A DNA stretch of 64,000 bases from Bacteroidales bacterium (GTDB taxonomy: Bacteria > Bacteroidota > Bacteroidia > Bacteroidales > Muribaculaceae), in contig QAMW01000020.1 of the NCBI GenBank assembly GCA_003150235.1, positions 1-64,000 of the forward strand. The letters are read 5' to 3'. Every line of letters starts with the position of its first letter. The stretch's first letter is position 1. Shown here piece after piece: positions 1 through 8,467 of the stretch. A model generated the notes under the pieces. The model was not told the DNA's origin and made no database searches. It saw only the letters and a program-made list of their open reading frames with translations. Position numbers and translations under genes: made by a program.

Positions 1-112
1 CCTTCCCCTGAGGAGGAGTGAGGAAATGCCAGTTGCACTTCCTATTGGAATCTTTCATTGCGTGGATTTTGAGGTTTTTGGGCTGAAATTTCGGCGGTTA
101 GGAAAATTTTGC

Positions 113-120
113 TATTTTTG
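113..120 (+). promoter_or_regulatory. Candidate Bacteroidetes -7 promoter box (CotH-like gene)
   Basis: TATTTTTG matches the Bacteroidetes -7 consensus TAnnTTTG exactly. No clear -33 TTTG is visible at the expected 19-21 nt upstream. Transcription would start near position 124 and give a leader of about 200 nt. Being AT-rich, this octamer could occur by chance. Confidence 0.4.
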
Positions 121-128
121 CATTAATT

Positions 129-301
129 CAACTTTAGCAAGCGAAAGTTGAGGGTTATAAGCCTGTTATGCAGGCGGGTTATGAGGTTAAGGGGTTATGA
201 GGTTAAAGTGGCGGTGGCCACTCGACAATTTCAGATTACTCTAACCCTAAACCTTAAACTATAAACCGTTTCAACCCTTAAGTGAGCTTGCGAAACTTAA
301 T
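129..301. repeat. Imperfect palindromic intergenic element
   Basis: The left arm (129-156) and right arm (273-299) are imperfect inverted repeats sharing the core GCAAGC/GCTTGC and AGGGTT/AACCCT. Inside lies a 16-bp tandem duplication with unit GGGTTATGAGGTTAAG (176-191 and 192-207, last base differing). Further on is a complementary tract rich in CCTAAACC and CCTTAAAC motifs (241-267). The whole could fold into one long imperfect hairpin. It contains no open reading frame and resembles a small non-autonomous repeat or MITE-like element, but copy number elsewhere cannot be seen from this window. Confidence 0.45.
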
Positions 302-322
302 TTATTAACCGTCAAATTACCA

Positions 323-2767
323 ATGAAGCACTTTTCTTATGCAATCCTTTTCGGTAGTGTTGTGATGTCACTGCCGGCTCCGGTCACCGGGCAAATCGTG
401 ATTAATGAAATCATGCAGTCAAATGTCGACGTGCTTTTCGCCGACAAGGAATTTCCTGACTCCTGGGTAGAGATTTACAATGCCGGCACGGAGGCGGTCG
501 ACCTCAAGGGGTATAAGATAGGTACATCGGAAAAAATCAAGAAGGCTTACGAGATACCCTCGTCGCTGGTGGTTCCTGCAAAAGGTCACGGGTTGATATA
601 TTGCGACAAGACGGGTGAGGGGCAGCACACCGATTTTCGTCTCGAATCGACCAAGGCGGGATCGGTCTATCTGTTTGCCCCGTCGGGTGAAGTGGCAGCG
701 CAGCTTGACTTTGACAAGATGCCTGCGCCCAATGTCGGTTACGGTAGGGAAACCGACGGAGGAGAGCGATGGGGATATATGGTTACACCGACTCCTGGAG
801 CAAAGAACAGTGGAGGTGTTGCCACAGAGGTGCTTGCCGCGCCGGAGTTCAGTGTGGGTGGGGGATTGTTTGACTCGCCGGTCACGGTCACGGTCAGCAA
901 GCCTGCTGGCGCTCCTGCCGACAGCCGGTTGTGTGTCACCACCGACGGTCGCGAGCCGGAGGAGAAGGACGCAGTGACGGGTGACAGCAAGACTTACAAT
1001 ATATCCAAATCAACCTCACTTAGGGCAAAACTTGTGTCGCCGACAGCACTGTCATCTGTGCCGACTACACATTCATATATATTCCACGCGCGCGCGACGG
1101 AGCTTCCTGTCGTGTCCATATCACTTGACCCGGCGTATCTTTATGACAAAGAGATAGGAATTTTCATGGGCGAGCTTGACAAAGACCCCAACTGGGGATA
1201 TGACTGGCGACGCCCGATGAATGTGGAATATTTCGGCGGGGAGAATCATGAGCAGCTTATCAACCAGGTAGGCGAGACGAGGGTAAAAGGCGGATGGTCG
1301 CGCCGTTATTCGCAGAAATCGATGGTGCTTTATGCCAACAAGCGGTTTGGAGAGAAACGCTACAATACTACCGGTATATGGCTCGACAAGCCCGAAATCA
1401 CAAGTGTGAAATCATTTGAACTCCGCAACAGCGGCACTGACTTCGAGGGCGCACACGTGCGTGACGCTCTTGCCCAGCGTCTTGTGGGATTAAACTCGCC
1501 CAATGTCGACTGGCAGGGCTACCGGCTTGTGATATGTTACATCAACGGCGAGTATCGCGGCGTGTATGACCTTCGCGAGCGCACCAACGAAGATTACATC
1601 GAGGCAAACTATGACGGGCTTGAGGATATCGACATGATCGAAAACTGGTGGGAGGTAAAGACAGGAAGCGGCGACGCGCTCTGGCAGTTTACCGAACTAT
1701 ACAACAAGAAAGATGTCACGCTTCCACAGCTCGAGGAGGTGATGGATGTCGACAACTTCCTTGATATGTTTGCCATCCAGACATTTGCAGGCAACACCGA
1801 CTATCCGAATAACAACATAGTGTGCTGGAAGCCGTGGGCGGAAGGCTCCAAATGGCGGTGGGTGCTGAAAGATATCGACCGGTTTGCAATAACCTGGGAG
1901 CAGGGACAGCATGCCCACGATTACCTGAAGTTTATCGCCGACATGGCATCGCCCAATTCCTCAGATGAGTGGACTGCCCGCAATGTAAGGCTTTTCGGCA
2001 TTTTCATGGAGATGCCGGAAGCGAAGACACTCTTTATCGACCGGCTGGCGATATTCATGGGCGATTTCCTTCAGCCCTCGTATATCGACGCGATGCTTGA
2101 CGAGATGGCGGCGGAACTTGAACCCGAATACCGCGACCACTGCAAACTCTATTTCCCATACGAAGGATGGCGCTATGACGGCTGGAAAAACGAAATCAAC
2201 TTTATCCATGACTGGTGTAAGAAGCGCCGCACATTCCTCTATGACCGTATGCGTACATATTTCAAGCTGTCGCAGGCATACGAGCTTACCATAGACGGGG
2301 GAGGGGAGCCGATGACATTTAACGGGGTGGCACTTACGCAGCCTCAGTTTAACGGACAATATTACAATGACCGCGCAATGACACTTTCCACTTCTGACGG
2401 CAGGAACTGGAAAGCCACCGTCACTGAAAAAGACGGGAAGACACGCATCGAATATGCAGGCGGCTCAACCCATACATTTAATTTCAGCGATGCCAGGAAG
2501 GTGGCGCTTGAGTCGGTGCCCTACAATCCGGCATCGATTGACAACGTGGCTGAAAGCTGTGATGAGGTAACAGTGACAGCCGAGGGGCTAACTATAAAGA
2601 TAGCAGGCGCTGCCGTGACTGATGTCGACATATATAGCGCCGACGGTAGATTGGCGGCACATATCAGCGGCGAGGGGACGGTCGACATGGCAACAGGCGG
2701 GGTCTATATCGTTAGATATGTCACCTCGGGGGGAGTCGCCCGACATTCAAAGGTGAGTTGCCGCTGA
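323..2767 (+). CDS. Secreted CotH-kinase / lamin-tail domain protein
   Basis: An 814-residue exported protein. Residues 1-23 form a signal peptide. Residues 25-165 look like a lamin-tail domain (starts IVINEIMQSN, has WVEIYNAG). About 172-250 resembles the chitobiase/beta-hexosaminidase C-terminal Ig-like domain (TTDGREPE). Residues 300-650 form a CotH-type atypical kinase domain, with KGGWSRRYSQKS, INGEYRGVYDLRERTNEDY and the acidic motif LKDIDRFA. The last 70 residues resemble a type IX secretion sorting tail (VDIYSADGRLAAHI, then GGVYIVRYVTSGG). CotH proteins of spore formers phosphorylate coat proteins; the role of secreted Bacteroidetes versions is not established. It stands alone between a repeat element and the respiratory operon. 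Domain calls are firm; function is unknown. Confidence 0.85.
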   Translation: MKHFSYAILFGSVVMSLPAPVTGQIVINEIMQSNVDVLFADKEFPDSWVEIYNAGTEAVDLKGYKIGTSEKIKKAYEIPSSLVVPAKGHGLIYCDKTGEGQHTDFRLESTKAGSVYLFAPSGEVAAQLDFDKMPAPNVGYGRETDGGERWGYMVTPTPGAKNSGGVATEVLAAPEFSVGGGLFDSPVTVTVSKPAGAPADSRLCVTTDGREPEEKDAVTGDSKTYNISKSTSLRAKLVSPTALSSVPTTHSYIFHARATELPVVSISLDPAYLYDKEIGIFMGELDKDPNWGYDWRRPMNVEYFGGENHEQLINQVGETRVKGGWSRRYSQKSMVLYANKRFGEKRYNTTGIWLDKPEITSVKSFELRNSGTDFEGAHVRDALAQRLVGLNSPNVDWQGYRLVICYINGEYRGVYDLRERTNEDYIEANYDGLEDIDMIENWWEVKTGSGDALWQFTELYNKKDVTLPQLEEVMDVDNFLDMFAIQTFAGNTDYPNNNIVCWKPWAEGSKWRWVLKDIDRFAITWEQGQHAHDYLKFIADMASPNSSDEWTARNVRLFGIFMEMPEAKTLFIDRLAIFMGDFLQPSYIDAMLDEMAAELEPEYRDHCKLYFPYEGWRYDGWKNEINFIHDWCKKRRTFLYDRMRTYFKLSQAYELTIDGGGEPMTFNGVALTQPQFNGQYYNDRAMTLSTSDGRNWKATVTEKDGKTRIEYAGGSTHTFNFSDARKVALESVPYNPASIDNVAESCDEVTVTAEGLTIKIAGAAVTDVDIYSADGRLAAHISGEGTVDMATGGVYIVRYVTSGGVARHSKVSCR

Positions 2768-2839
2768 CGCGTGTTAATTTTTATGAATGATGAGCGGTTT
2801 TTTTTAGAGACACTCCGATGTCGTGTAGGAAAAAATTGC

Positions 2840-2847
2840 TATATTTG
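2840..2847 (+). promoter_or_regulatory. Candidate promoter of the nuo-atp operon
   Basis: TATATTTG is an exact match to the TAnnTTTG -7 box, in the 149-nt gap between the CotH-like gene and nuoA. The predicted start site is near 2851, giving a 5' leader of about 65 nt. No good -33 TTTG is present. CGATGT begins 24 nt upstream of the box, the same spacing as CGATGT upstream of the susC box. No comparable box was found in front of atpD or nuoI, so this may drive the whole 17-kb operon. Confidence 0.6.
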
Positions 2848-2916
2848 CACAAATTTAGAAAGGATGCGTTGTATCCTGCCGAAACCATTTCTCGGAAGAA
2901 GTATTAGTTAAATTAT

Positions 2917-3291
2917 ATGGTATCATTAATTTTTGGTATTCAAAATTCTACCCTTGCAGTTGTCGCCGCCCTTACGGGTGTGGCGCTTGTGGCGCTTGCC
3001 TTGGTTATAGCAGGGCTTATCTCACCGAAATCCTACAACCCGCAGAAGGGTGAGGCGTATGAGTGCGGTATTCCAACTCGCGGCGCGAGTATGGCTCAGT
3101 TCAAGGTAGGTTACTATTTGTATGCCATTCTCTTTTTGATGTTTGATGTAGAGACGGTGTTCCTGTATCCGTGGGCTGTAAATGTGCGCTCGCTCGGGAC
3201 CGACGGTTTGTTGTGCATCGCAGTATTTTTTGGAATTTTAGTGCTGGGCTTGGCATACGCCTGGCGGAAAGGAGCACTTGAATGGAAGTAA
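2917..3291 (+). CDS. nuoA: NADH-quinone oxidoreductase subunit A
   Basis: A 124-residue membrane subunit of complex I, which couples quinone reduction to proton translocation. There are three hydrophobic helices (about 9-33, 65-87, 97-117). The conserved loop YECGIPTRG and the motif FDVETVFLYPWA are diagnostic for NuoA. The ATG at 2917 begins the first hydrophobic segment and is the only sensible start. It is the first gene of the merged nuo-atp operon, and its 3' end overlaps nuoB by 10 nt, implying translational coupling. Confidence 0.97.
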   Translation: MVSLIFGIQNSTLAVVAALTGVALVALALVIAGLISPKSYNPQKGEAYECGIPTRGASMAQFKVGYYLYAILFLMFDVETVFLYPWAVNVRSLGTDGLLCIAVFFGILVLGLAYAWRKGALEWK

Positions 3292-3890
3292 CAGCACAGG
3301 GGATGCCCTATTCCGATTGGAAGGACAACGAATATATCGAGCATCTCGTAAAAGAACTCAAGGATAACGGCACCAATGTGGTAGTCGGCACACTTGATAA
3401 TGTAATCAACTGGGGGCGCAGTAACTCTTTATGGCCGCTCACATTCGCAACCAGTTGCTGTGGTATAGAGTTTATCTCTCTTGGAGCGGCGCGTTATGAC
3501 ATGGCGCGCTTTGGCTGGGAAGTGGCACGAGCCTCTCCACGCCAGGCCGACTTCATGATGGTCGCCGGCACGATAGTACACAGGATGGCTCCAGTGGTGA
3601 GACGACTCTACGACCAGCTTGCCGAGCCTAAATATGTGATAGCATGTGGCGGATGTGCCATCTCCGGCGGTCCGTTTAAAAATTCCTATCATGTGGTGAA
3701 GGGCGTTCAGGAGATTATCCCGGTCGACGTGTATGTGCCCGGCTGTCCTCCGCGTCCCGAGGCGATGATCTACGGTATCATGCAGCTGTCGCGTAAGGTT
3801 AAGGTGGAAAAATTCTTCGGCGGTGTCAACCGTCAGGAAAAGCAGCGGGAATTTCTCGAGACCCATCCACTTGACGAAGCGGAAAAGTAA
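3282..3890 (+). CDS. nuoB: NADH-quinone oxidoreductase subunit B
   Basis: A 202-residue peripheral-arm subunit that holds the terminal iron-sulfur cluster N2, which passes electrons to quinone. The four expected cluster ligands are visible: C59-C60 in TSCCGIEF, C125 in ACGGCAISGG and C155 in PGCPPRPE, with spacing as in characterised NuoB. The gene starts inside the last codons of nuoA. The C-terminal 25 residues are charged and poorly conserved, as usual. It is followed after 42 nt by the fused nuoCD gene. Confidence 0.97.
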   Translation: MEVTAQGMPYSDWKDNEYIEHLVKELKDNGTNVVVGTLDNVINWGRSNSLWPLTFATSCCGIEFISLGAARYDMARFGWEVARASPRQADFMMVAGTIVHRMAPVVRRLYDQLAEPKYVIACGGCAISGGPFKNSYHVVKGVQEIIPVDVYVPGCPPRPEAMIYGIMQLSRKVKVEKFFGGVNRQEKQREFLETHPLDEAEK

Positions 3891-3932
3891 TTATAACCAA
3901 GATTAAACAATACCCCAATCAATATATCGATT

Positions 3933-5561
3933 ATGGCAAATGTTCAGGAAAAAATAGCCAGGCTGTTCCCCGAGGCGACTTTTGAGGAGGGCGAATGGTT
4001 GTTGGTGAATATTCCCGATGCCAAATGGCACTCCCTTGCAAAGACATTGAAGGAGGATCCGGAACTCGGATTTGATTACCTTGTCGCAGTCGTGGGCATG
4101 GACTGGACCGAGACACTCGGCTGTATGTATTACCTCACATCCACCACTCACGACACACATGTGTCGGTGAAGGTGACCACCGCCGACCGCGAGCACCCGA
4201 TGCTCCACAGCATCTCCGATTTGTGGGCAGTGGCAAACCTTTATGAACGTGAGGTCTACGACTATTACGGCATCATATTTATCAATCATCCCGATATGCG
4301 CCGTCTGTTCCTGCGCAACGACTGGGTGGGCTATCCGCTCCGCAAGGACTATAACGACGATGCCAACGTGAATCCCGTGCGTCTCGACCATGAGGCTGTC
4401 GACGACGTGACGGTGTCGTATGTCGAGGATGGCGACGGCAAGATAGAGAAGAAGGAGGTGACCATATTCACCCCGGAGGACTTTGTGGTCAACATAGGCC
4501 CGCAGCACCCTGCTACCCACGGCGTGTTGCGCTTCCGCACCGCAGTCGACGGCGAGACCATCAAGAAGATTGACCTTTACCTCGGATATATCCACCGTGG
4601 TATCGAGAAACTGTGCGAGGGACTCGGATATCCGCAGACACTGCATTTCACCGACCGTCTCGACTATCTCTCGGCGCAGCAGAACCGTCACTGTCTCTGC
4701 ATGTGTATCGAAAAGGCGCTCGGTATAGAGGTGCCTCGCCGCGCACAGGTAATCCGCGTGATGATGGACGAGCTGATGCGTATCTCCTCCCACCTGCTTT
4801 TCATGGGTACATTCTGTATGGACCTCGGCGCGACTACAATGCTCTTCTACACGCTTCGTGAGCGCGAGACCATCCTTAACATATTTGAGAAGACCTGCGG
4901 CGCCCGCATGACATTCAACTATGACTGTATCGGCGGTGTGATGGATGACCTTGACAAGGATTTCGTGAAAGACGTGAAGCATCTTATCGAAATCATGCCT
5001 GCAGCAATCAAGGAGTACAACACAGTGTTTACCGGCAACGTGATCGCCCATAACCGTATGGTAGGCGTAGGTCACCTGAGCAAGGAAGACGCCATCTCCT
5101 ACGGCACGACAGGTCCTGTCGGCAGGGCATCGGGCTGGGCTTGTGACGTGCGCAAGACCACTCCTTACAGCATCTACTCCGAGCTTGACTTCGACGAGGT
5201 CGTGATGCAGGAGGGCGACTGCATGGCGCGTTTCGTAGAGCGTATCGAGGAAATCAAGCAGTCGATACGTATCCTGGAACAGCTTGTCGACAATATCCCC
5301 GAAGGCGAGATTTGCGCAAAGGTGCCCAAGGTGATCAAGCTCCCGGAGGGACACTGGTTCCAGCAGGTAGAGGCAAGCCGCGGCGCATTCGGCGTTTATA
5401 TCGAGAGTCACGGCGCAAACACTCCCTGGCGCGTGAAATTCAACTCTCCGTGCATGAACCTCGCAGGCGTGGTGGATCATCTCACCCGCGGCAGCAAGAT
5501 TGCCGACCTTATCACTATCGGCGGTACGCTCGACTATGTCGTGCCTGATATTGACCGTTAA
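3933..5561 (+). CDS. nuoCD: NADH-quinone oxidoreductase subunit C/D fusion
   Basis: A 542-residue fusion of the 30-kDa (NuoC, about 1-150) and 49-kDa (NuoD, about 175-542) subunits. The NuoC part carries YEREVYDYYGIIFINHPD and RRLFLRNDWVGYPLRKDY. The NuoD part starts at VNIGPQHPATHGVLRF and has YIHRGIEKL and DRLDYLSAQQN, which line the quinone cavity at cluster N2, and ends DYVVPDIDR. NuoCD fusions are usual in Bacteroidetes and in enterobacteria. A linker of about 25 charged residues (DGDGKIEKKEV) joins the halves. A long antisense frame across this gene is a codon-bias shadow. Confidence 0.97.
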   Translation: MANVQEKIARLFPEATFEEGEWLLVNIPDAKWHSLAKTLKEDPELGFDYLVAVVGMDWTETLGCMYYLTSTTHDTHVSVKVTTADREHPMLHSISDLWAVANLYEREVYDYYGIIFINHPDMRRLFLRNDWVGYPLRKDYNDDANVNPVRLDHEAVDDVTVSYVEDGDGKIEKKEVTIFTPEDFVVNIGPQHPATHGVLRFRTAVDGETIKKIDLYLGYIHRGIEKLCEGLGYPQTLHFTDRLDYLSAQQNRHCLCMCIEKALGIEVPRRAQVIRVMMDELMRISSHLLFMGTFCMDLGATTMLFYTLRERETILNIFEKTCGARMTFNYDCIGGVMDDLDKDFVKDVKHLIEIMPAAIKEYNTVFTGNVIAHNRMVGVGHLSKEDAISYGTTGPVGRASGWACDVRKTTPYSIYSELDFDEVVMQEGDCMARFVERIEEIKQSIRILEQLVDNIPEGEICAKVPKVIKLPEGHWFQQVEASRGAFGVYIESHGANTPWRVKFNSPCMNLAGVVDHLTRGSKIADLITIGGTLDYVVPDIDR

Positions 5562-5594
5562 AAGTAATGAAGAAAAAGTAACGAATAAACCGAT

Positions 5595-6671
5595 ATGTAC
5601 GATTTATCAAAAGGAGCCGACTGGCTCAACCAATGGTTAAACGGATTTTGCCCCGCCTGGCTCACAGTCACCATCGAGTGTGTGCTCATAGGTGTCGTGC
5701 TTCTTCTCGCATACGCTCTTCTGGCGCTTTTCTATATCTATTTCGAGCGTAAGGTGTGTGCCGCCTTCCAGTGCCGTCTCGGTCCTAACCGAGTAGGTCC
5801 TGCCGGTATCTTCCAGAGCGTAGCCGACATGTTCAAGATTCTTATAAAGGAGCTTATCTCGCTGAAATACACCGACAAGTTCCTTTTCGCCCTTGCACCT
5901 TACCTGGTCATCATCGCCTCGATGCTCTGCTTCGCGGTGCTTCCGTGGGGCAACGGTCTTCAGGTGATTGACTTCAACATAGGTATTTTCTTCCTTGTCG
6001 CAGTGTCATCGATAGGTGTGCTCGGCATACTTCTCGCCGGATGGTCAAGTAACAATAAGTTCACTCTTATCGGTGCAATCCGAAGCGGCGCGCAGATGAT
6101 AAGCTATGAACTTTCCATCGGACTTTCGGTTATTACAATGGTGGCTTTTGCAGGCTCAATGTCGATAACCGACATCTGTATGGCACAAAAAGACCTGTGG
6201 TTCATAGCGTCGGGACACATTCCCGCCATAATCGCTTTCATCATCTACATCATAGCAGGTACGGCGGAGACCAACCGAGGCCCGTTTGACCTTCCTGAGG
6301 CAGAGAGCGAGCTGACCGCCGGTTACCATACGGAGTATTCCGGTATCCATTTCGGCTTCTTTTACCTTGCAGAATACCTTAACCTGTTCATTGTAGCCGG
6401 AGTAGCCACTCTGTTGTTTTTCGGAGGCTGGATGCCGCTCCATATTCCCGGGTGGGACTCGTTCAATCATGTGATGGACTTCATACCCTCGATTGTATGG
6501 TTTATAGGCAAGGCGATAGTGCTTTCTTTCGTGATTATCTGGTTTAAGTGGACCTTCCCCCGTCTGCGTATCGATCAGCTGCTTCATCTCGAATGGAAGT
6601 ATCTTCTCCCGATTAACCTCGCCAATCTTGTGCTGATGGTAATCGTGATATGCTACGGCCTGCATTTTTAA
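5595..6671 (+). CDS. nuoH: NADH-quinone oxidoreductase subunit H
   Basis: A 358-residue membrane subunit at the junction of the peripheral and membrane arms, forming part of the quinone channel. The diagnostic motif AETNRGPFDLPEAESEL is followed by GYHTEYSGIHFGFFYLAEY. ERKVCAAFQCRLGPNRVGP near residue 50 is also typical. About eight to nine hydrophobic helices are present. In standard nuo operons nuoI follows directly. Here atpD starts 43 nt downstream instead, and nuoI is 6.8 kb further on. Confidence 0.97.
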   Translation: MYDLSKGADWLNQWLNGFCPAWLTVTIECVLIGVVLLLAYALLALFYIYFERKVCAAFQCRLGPNRVGPAGIFQSVADMFKILIKELISLKYTDKFLFALAPYLVIIASMLCFAVLPWGNGLQVIDFNIGIFFLVAVSSIGVLGILLAGWSSNNKFTLIGAIRSGAQMISYELSIGLSVITMVAFAGSMSITDICMAQKDLWFIASGHIPAIIAFIIYIIAGTAETNRGPFDLPEAESELTAGYHTEYSGIHFGFFYLAEYLNLFIVAGVATLLFFGGWMPLHIPGWDSFNHVMDFIPSIVWFIGKAIVLSFVIIWFKWTFPRLRIDQLLHLEWKYLLPINLANLVLMVIVICYGLHF

Positions 6672-6714
6672 GAGTTAAATAAACAAAATTACATAACCTC
6701 AGATTTTCGTAAAG

Positions 6715-8217
6715 ATGAGCGATAAATTCGGAACAGTTAGTCAGGTAATCGGCCCCGTTGTCGATGTGACTTTCGAAGGAAAGGATAATGTGATTCCTTC
6801 AATCTATACCGCGCTGAAAGTTGACCGCCCCGATGGCTCGGAGCTTATACTTGAAGTGGAACAACACATCGGCGAGGATACTGTGCGTTGCGTGGCGATG
6901 GAAAGTACCGACGGCCTCCAGCGCGGCATCCGTGTCGAGAATCTCGGCAGACCTATCGCGGTGCCTACCGGAGATCAGGTGAAAGGCCGTCTTCTCAATG
7001 TGATAGGCGAGGCGATTGACCACCTCCCCGAGCTTAAACGTGACGACCTGCGTCCGATTCATCAGCCCGCGCCGGCATTTGACGACCTGACTATCGGTAC
7101 CGAGATTCTTTATACAGGAATCAAGGTGATCGACCTTCTCGAGCCTTACAGCAAGGGCGGTAAGATCGGTCTGTTCGGCGGCGCCGGTGTAGGAAAGACC
7201 GTGCTTATCATGGAGCTCATCAACAATATCGCCAAGGGACATAACGGCTTCTCGGTATTCACCGGTGTGGGAGAGCGTACCCGCGAGGGTAACGACCTTC
7301 TCCGCGAGATGATTGAGAGCGGCGTAATGAAATATGGCAAGAAGTTCAGCGAAGGCATGGAAAAGGGCGAGTGGAATCTTGCCGATGTAGATATGTCGGA
7401 GGTGGCAAATTCACAGGCTACGCTGGTGTTCGGTCAGATGAACGAGCCGCCGGGTGCGCGTCTTCGTGTTGCGCTTTCCGGTCTTACCGTAGCCGAGCAG
7501 TTCCGCGACCAGGATGGTGGCGGTAAGGAGATTCTTCTCTTTATCGACAATATATTCCGATTCACCCAGGCAGGTTCCGAGGTGTCGGCGCTTCTCGGCC
7601 GTATGCCATCAGCCGTGGGTTATCAGCCTACACTTGCCTCTGAAATGGGTGCCCTCCAGGAGCGTATCACTTCCACCAAGCAGGGTTCAATCACCTCCGT
7701 ACAGGCAATCTATGTGCCTGCCGACGACTTGACCGACCCCGCTCCGGCTACCACCTTCAGCTTCCTTGACGCCACCACGGTGTTGAGCCGTAAGATTGCC
7801 GAGCTCGGTATCTATCCCGCCGTTGACCCGCTTGAGTCGACATCACGTATTCTCGACCCCCACATCATCGGCGAAGACCATTACCAGACCGCACAGGCTG
7901 TCAAGCAGCTTTTACAGAAATACAACGAGCTTCAGGATATCATCGCCATCCTCGGTGTCGACGAGCTTTCCGACGAAGACAAGCTTGTCGTTGCACGTGC
8001 GCGCCGCGCACAGCGTTTCCTCTCGCAGCCCTTCTTCGTCGCCGAGCAGTTTACCGGTCTGCCCGGTGTGATGGTGCCTCTTAGCGAGACAATCCGCGGC
8101 TTCAAGATGATTCTCAGCGGAGAGATGGATGAATATCCCGAGCAGGCTTTCCTTAACGTCGGTACAATCGACGAGGCTATCGAGAAGGGAAAGAAGATGC
8201 TTGCAGAGGTAAAATAA
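6715..8217 (+). CDS. atpD: ATP synthase F1 subunit beta
   Basis: A 500-residue catalytic subunit of the F1Fo ATP synthase. The Walker A motif GGAGVGKT holds K161, Walker B is LLFIDNIFRF, and GERTREGNDL supplies the catalytic Glu region. Length fits Bacteroidetes beta subunits, which are slightly longer than the E. coli protein. It is the first atp gene, following nuoH after 43 nt with no recognisable terminator or TAnnTTTG promoter between them. As in other Bacteroidetes atp loci, atpD-atpC leads the set. Confidence 0.98.
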   Translation: MSDKFGTVSQVIGPVVDVTFEGKDNVIPSIYTALKVDRPDGSELILEVEQHIGEDTVRCVAMESTDGLQRGIRVENLGRPIAVPTGDQVKGRLLNVIGEAIDHLPELKRDDLRPIHQPAPAFDDLTIGTEILYTGIKVIDLLEPYSKGGKIGLFGGAGVGKTVLIMELINNIAKGHNGFSVFTGVGERTREGNDLLREMIESGVMKYGKKFSEGMEKGEWNLADVDMSEVANSQATLVFGQMNEPPGARLRVALSGLTVAEQFRDQDGGGKEILLFIDNIFRFTQAGSEVSALLGRMPSAVGYQPTLASEMGALQERITSTKQGSITSVQAIYVPADDLTDPAPATTFSFLDATTVLSRKIAELGIYPAVDPLESTSRILDPHIIGEDHYQTAQAVKQLLQKYNELQDIIAILGVDELSDEDKLVVARARRAQRFLSQPFFVAEQFTGLPGVMVPLSETIRGFKMILSGEMDEYPEQAFLNVGTIDEAIEKGKKMLAEVK

Positions 8218-8232
8218 GTTTAACTGACTACT

Positions 8233-8466
8233 ATGGTACTGAAAGTTATATCGGCACAGGATATCCTGTTTCAGGGCGAAGTGGAGAAGGTTTCACTTCC
8301 CGGGGCAGAAGGCACTTTCATGGTGCTTCCTCATCACGCGTCGCTCATCTCGACCCTTGTCAAGGGCAATGTGGTCTACGAGCATGGCGGTCATAAAGGA
8401 GAGGTGAGCGTTGACGGTGGCATTGTTGATGTCGATAACGATGTGGTATCAGTGTGCATATATTGA
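8233..8466 (+). CDS. atpC: ATP synthase F1 subunit epsilon (short form)
   Basis: A 77-residue protein matching only the N-terminal beta-sandwich domain of epsilon (MVLKVISAQDILFQGEVEKV, then GAEGTFMVLPHHASLIS). The C-terminal helical hairpin, which in E. coli (about 139 residues) inhibits ATP hydrolysis, is absent. The reading frame ends cleanly and atpB begins one nucleotide later, so this is a natural short form rather than a frameshift. It should still connect gamma to the c-ring but cannot give helix-based inhibition. Confidence 0.93.
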   Translation: MVLKVISAQDILFQGEVEKVSLPGAEGTFMVLPHHASLISTLVKGNVVYEHGGHKGEVSVDGGIVDVDNDVVSVCIY

Positions 8467-8467
8467 T

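Larger units (their letters stand above)
1..322. other. Intergenic region before the CotH-like gene
   Basis: No protein-coding gene is supported in these 322 bases. They hold a possible -7 promoter box (TATTTTTG, 113-120) and a palindromic, repeat-rich element (129-301), both listed separately. The first 110 bases show nothing I can name. The promoter faces the downstream secreted protein gene, so the repeat element would lie in its roughly 200-nt leader if that promoter is used. Confidence 0.6.

Noticed and set aside
241..267. Telomere-like CCCTAAACC tract as a chromosome end
   Set aside because: Only isolated degenerate units occur, within a palindromic element on a circular-type bacterial locus.
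2768..2916. Small RNA or tRNA gene in the gap before nuoA
   Set aside because: No cloverleaf or strong structure; the gap is explained by a promoter and short leader.
3903..5480. Long minus-strand open frame of 525 codons opposite nuoCD
   Set aside because: It is fully antisense to a clearly conserved gene, has a His/Cys/Val-rich composition typical of frame shadows, and has no recognisable domain.
8233..8466. atpC as a frameshifted or truncated gene
   Set aside because: The short form ends cleanly and atpB with a proper signal peptide begins one base later; short epsilon subunits occur in this phylum.
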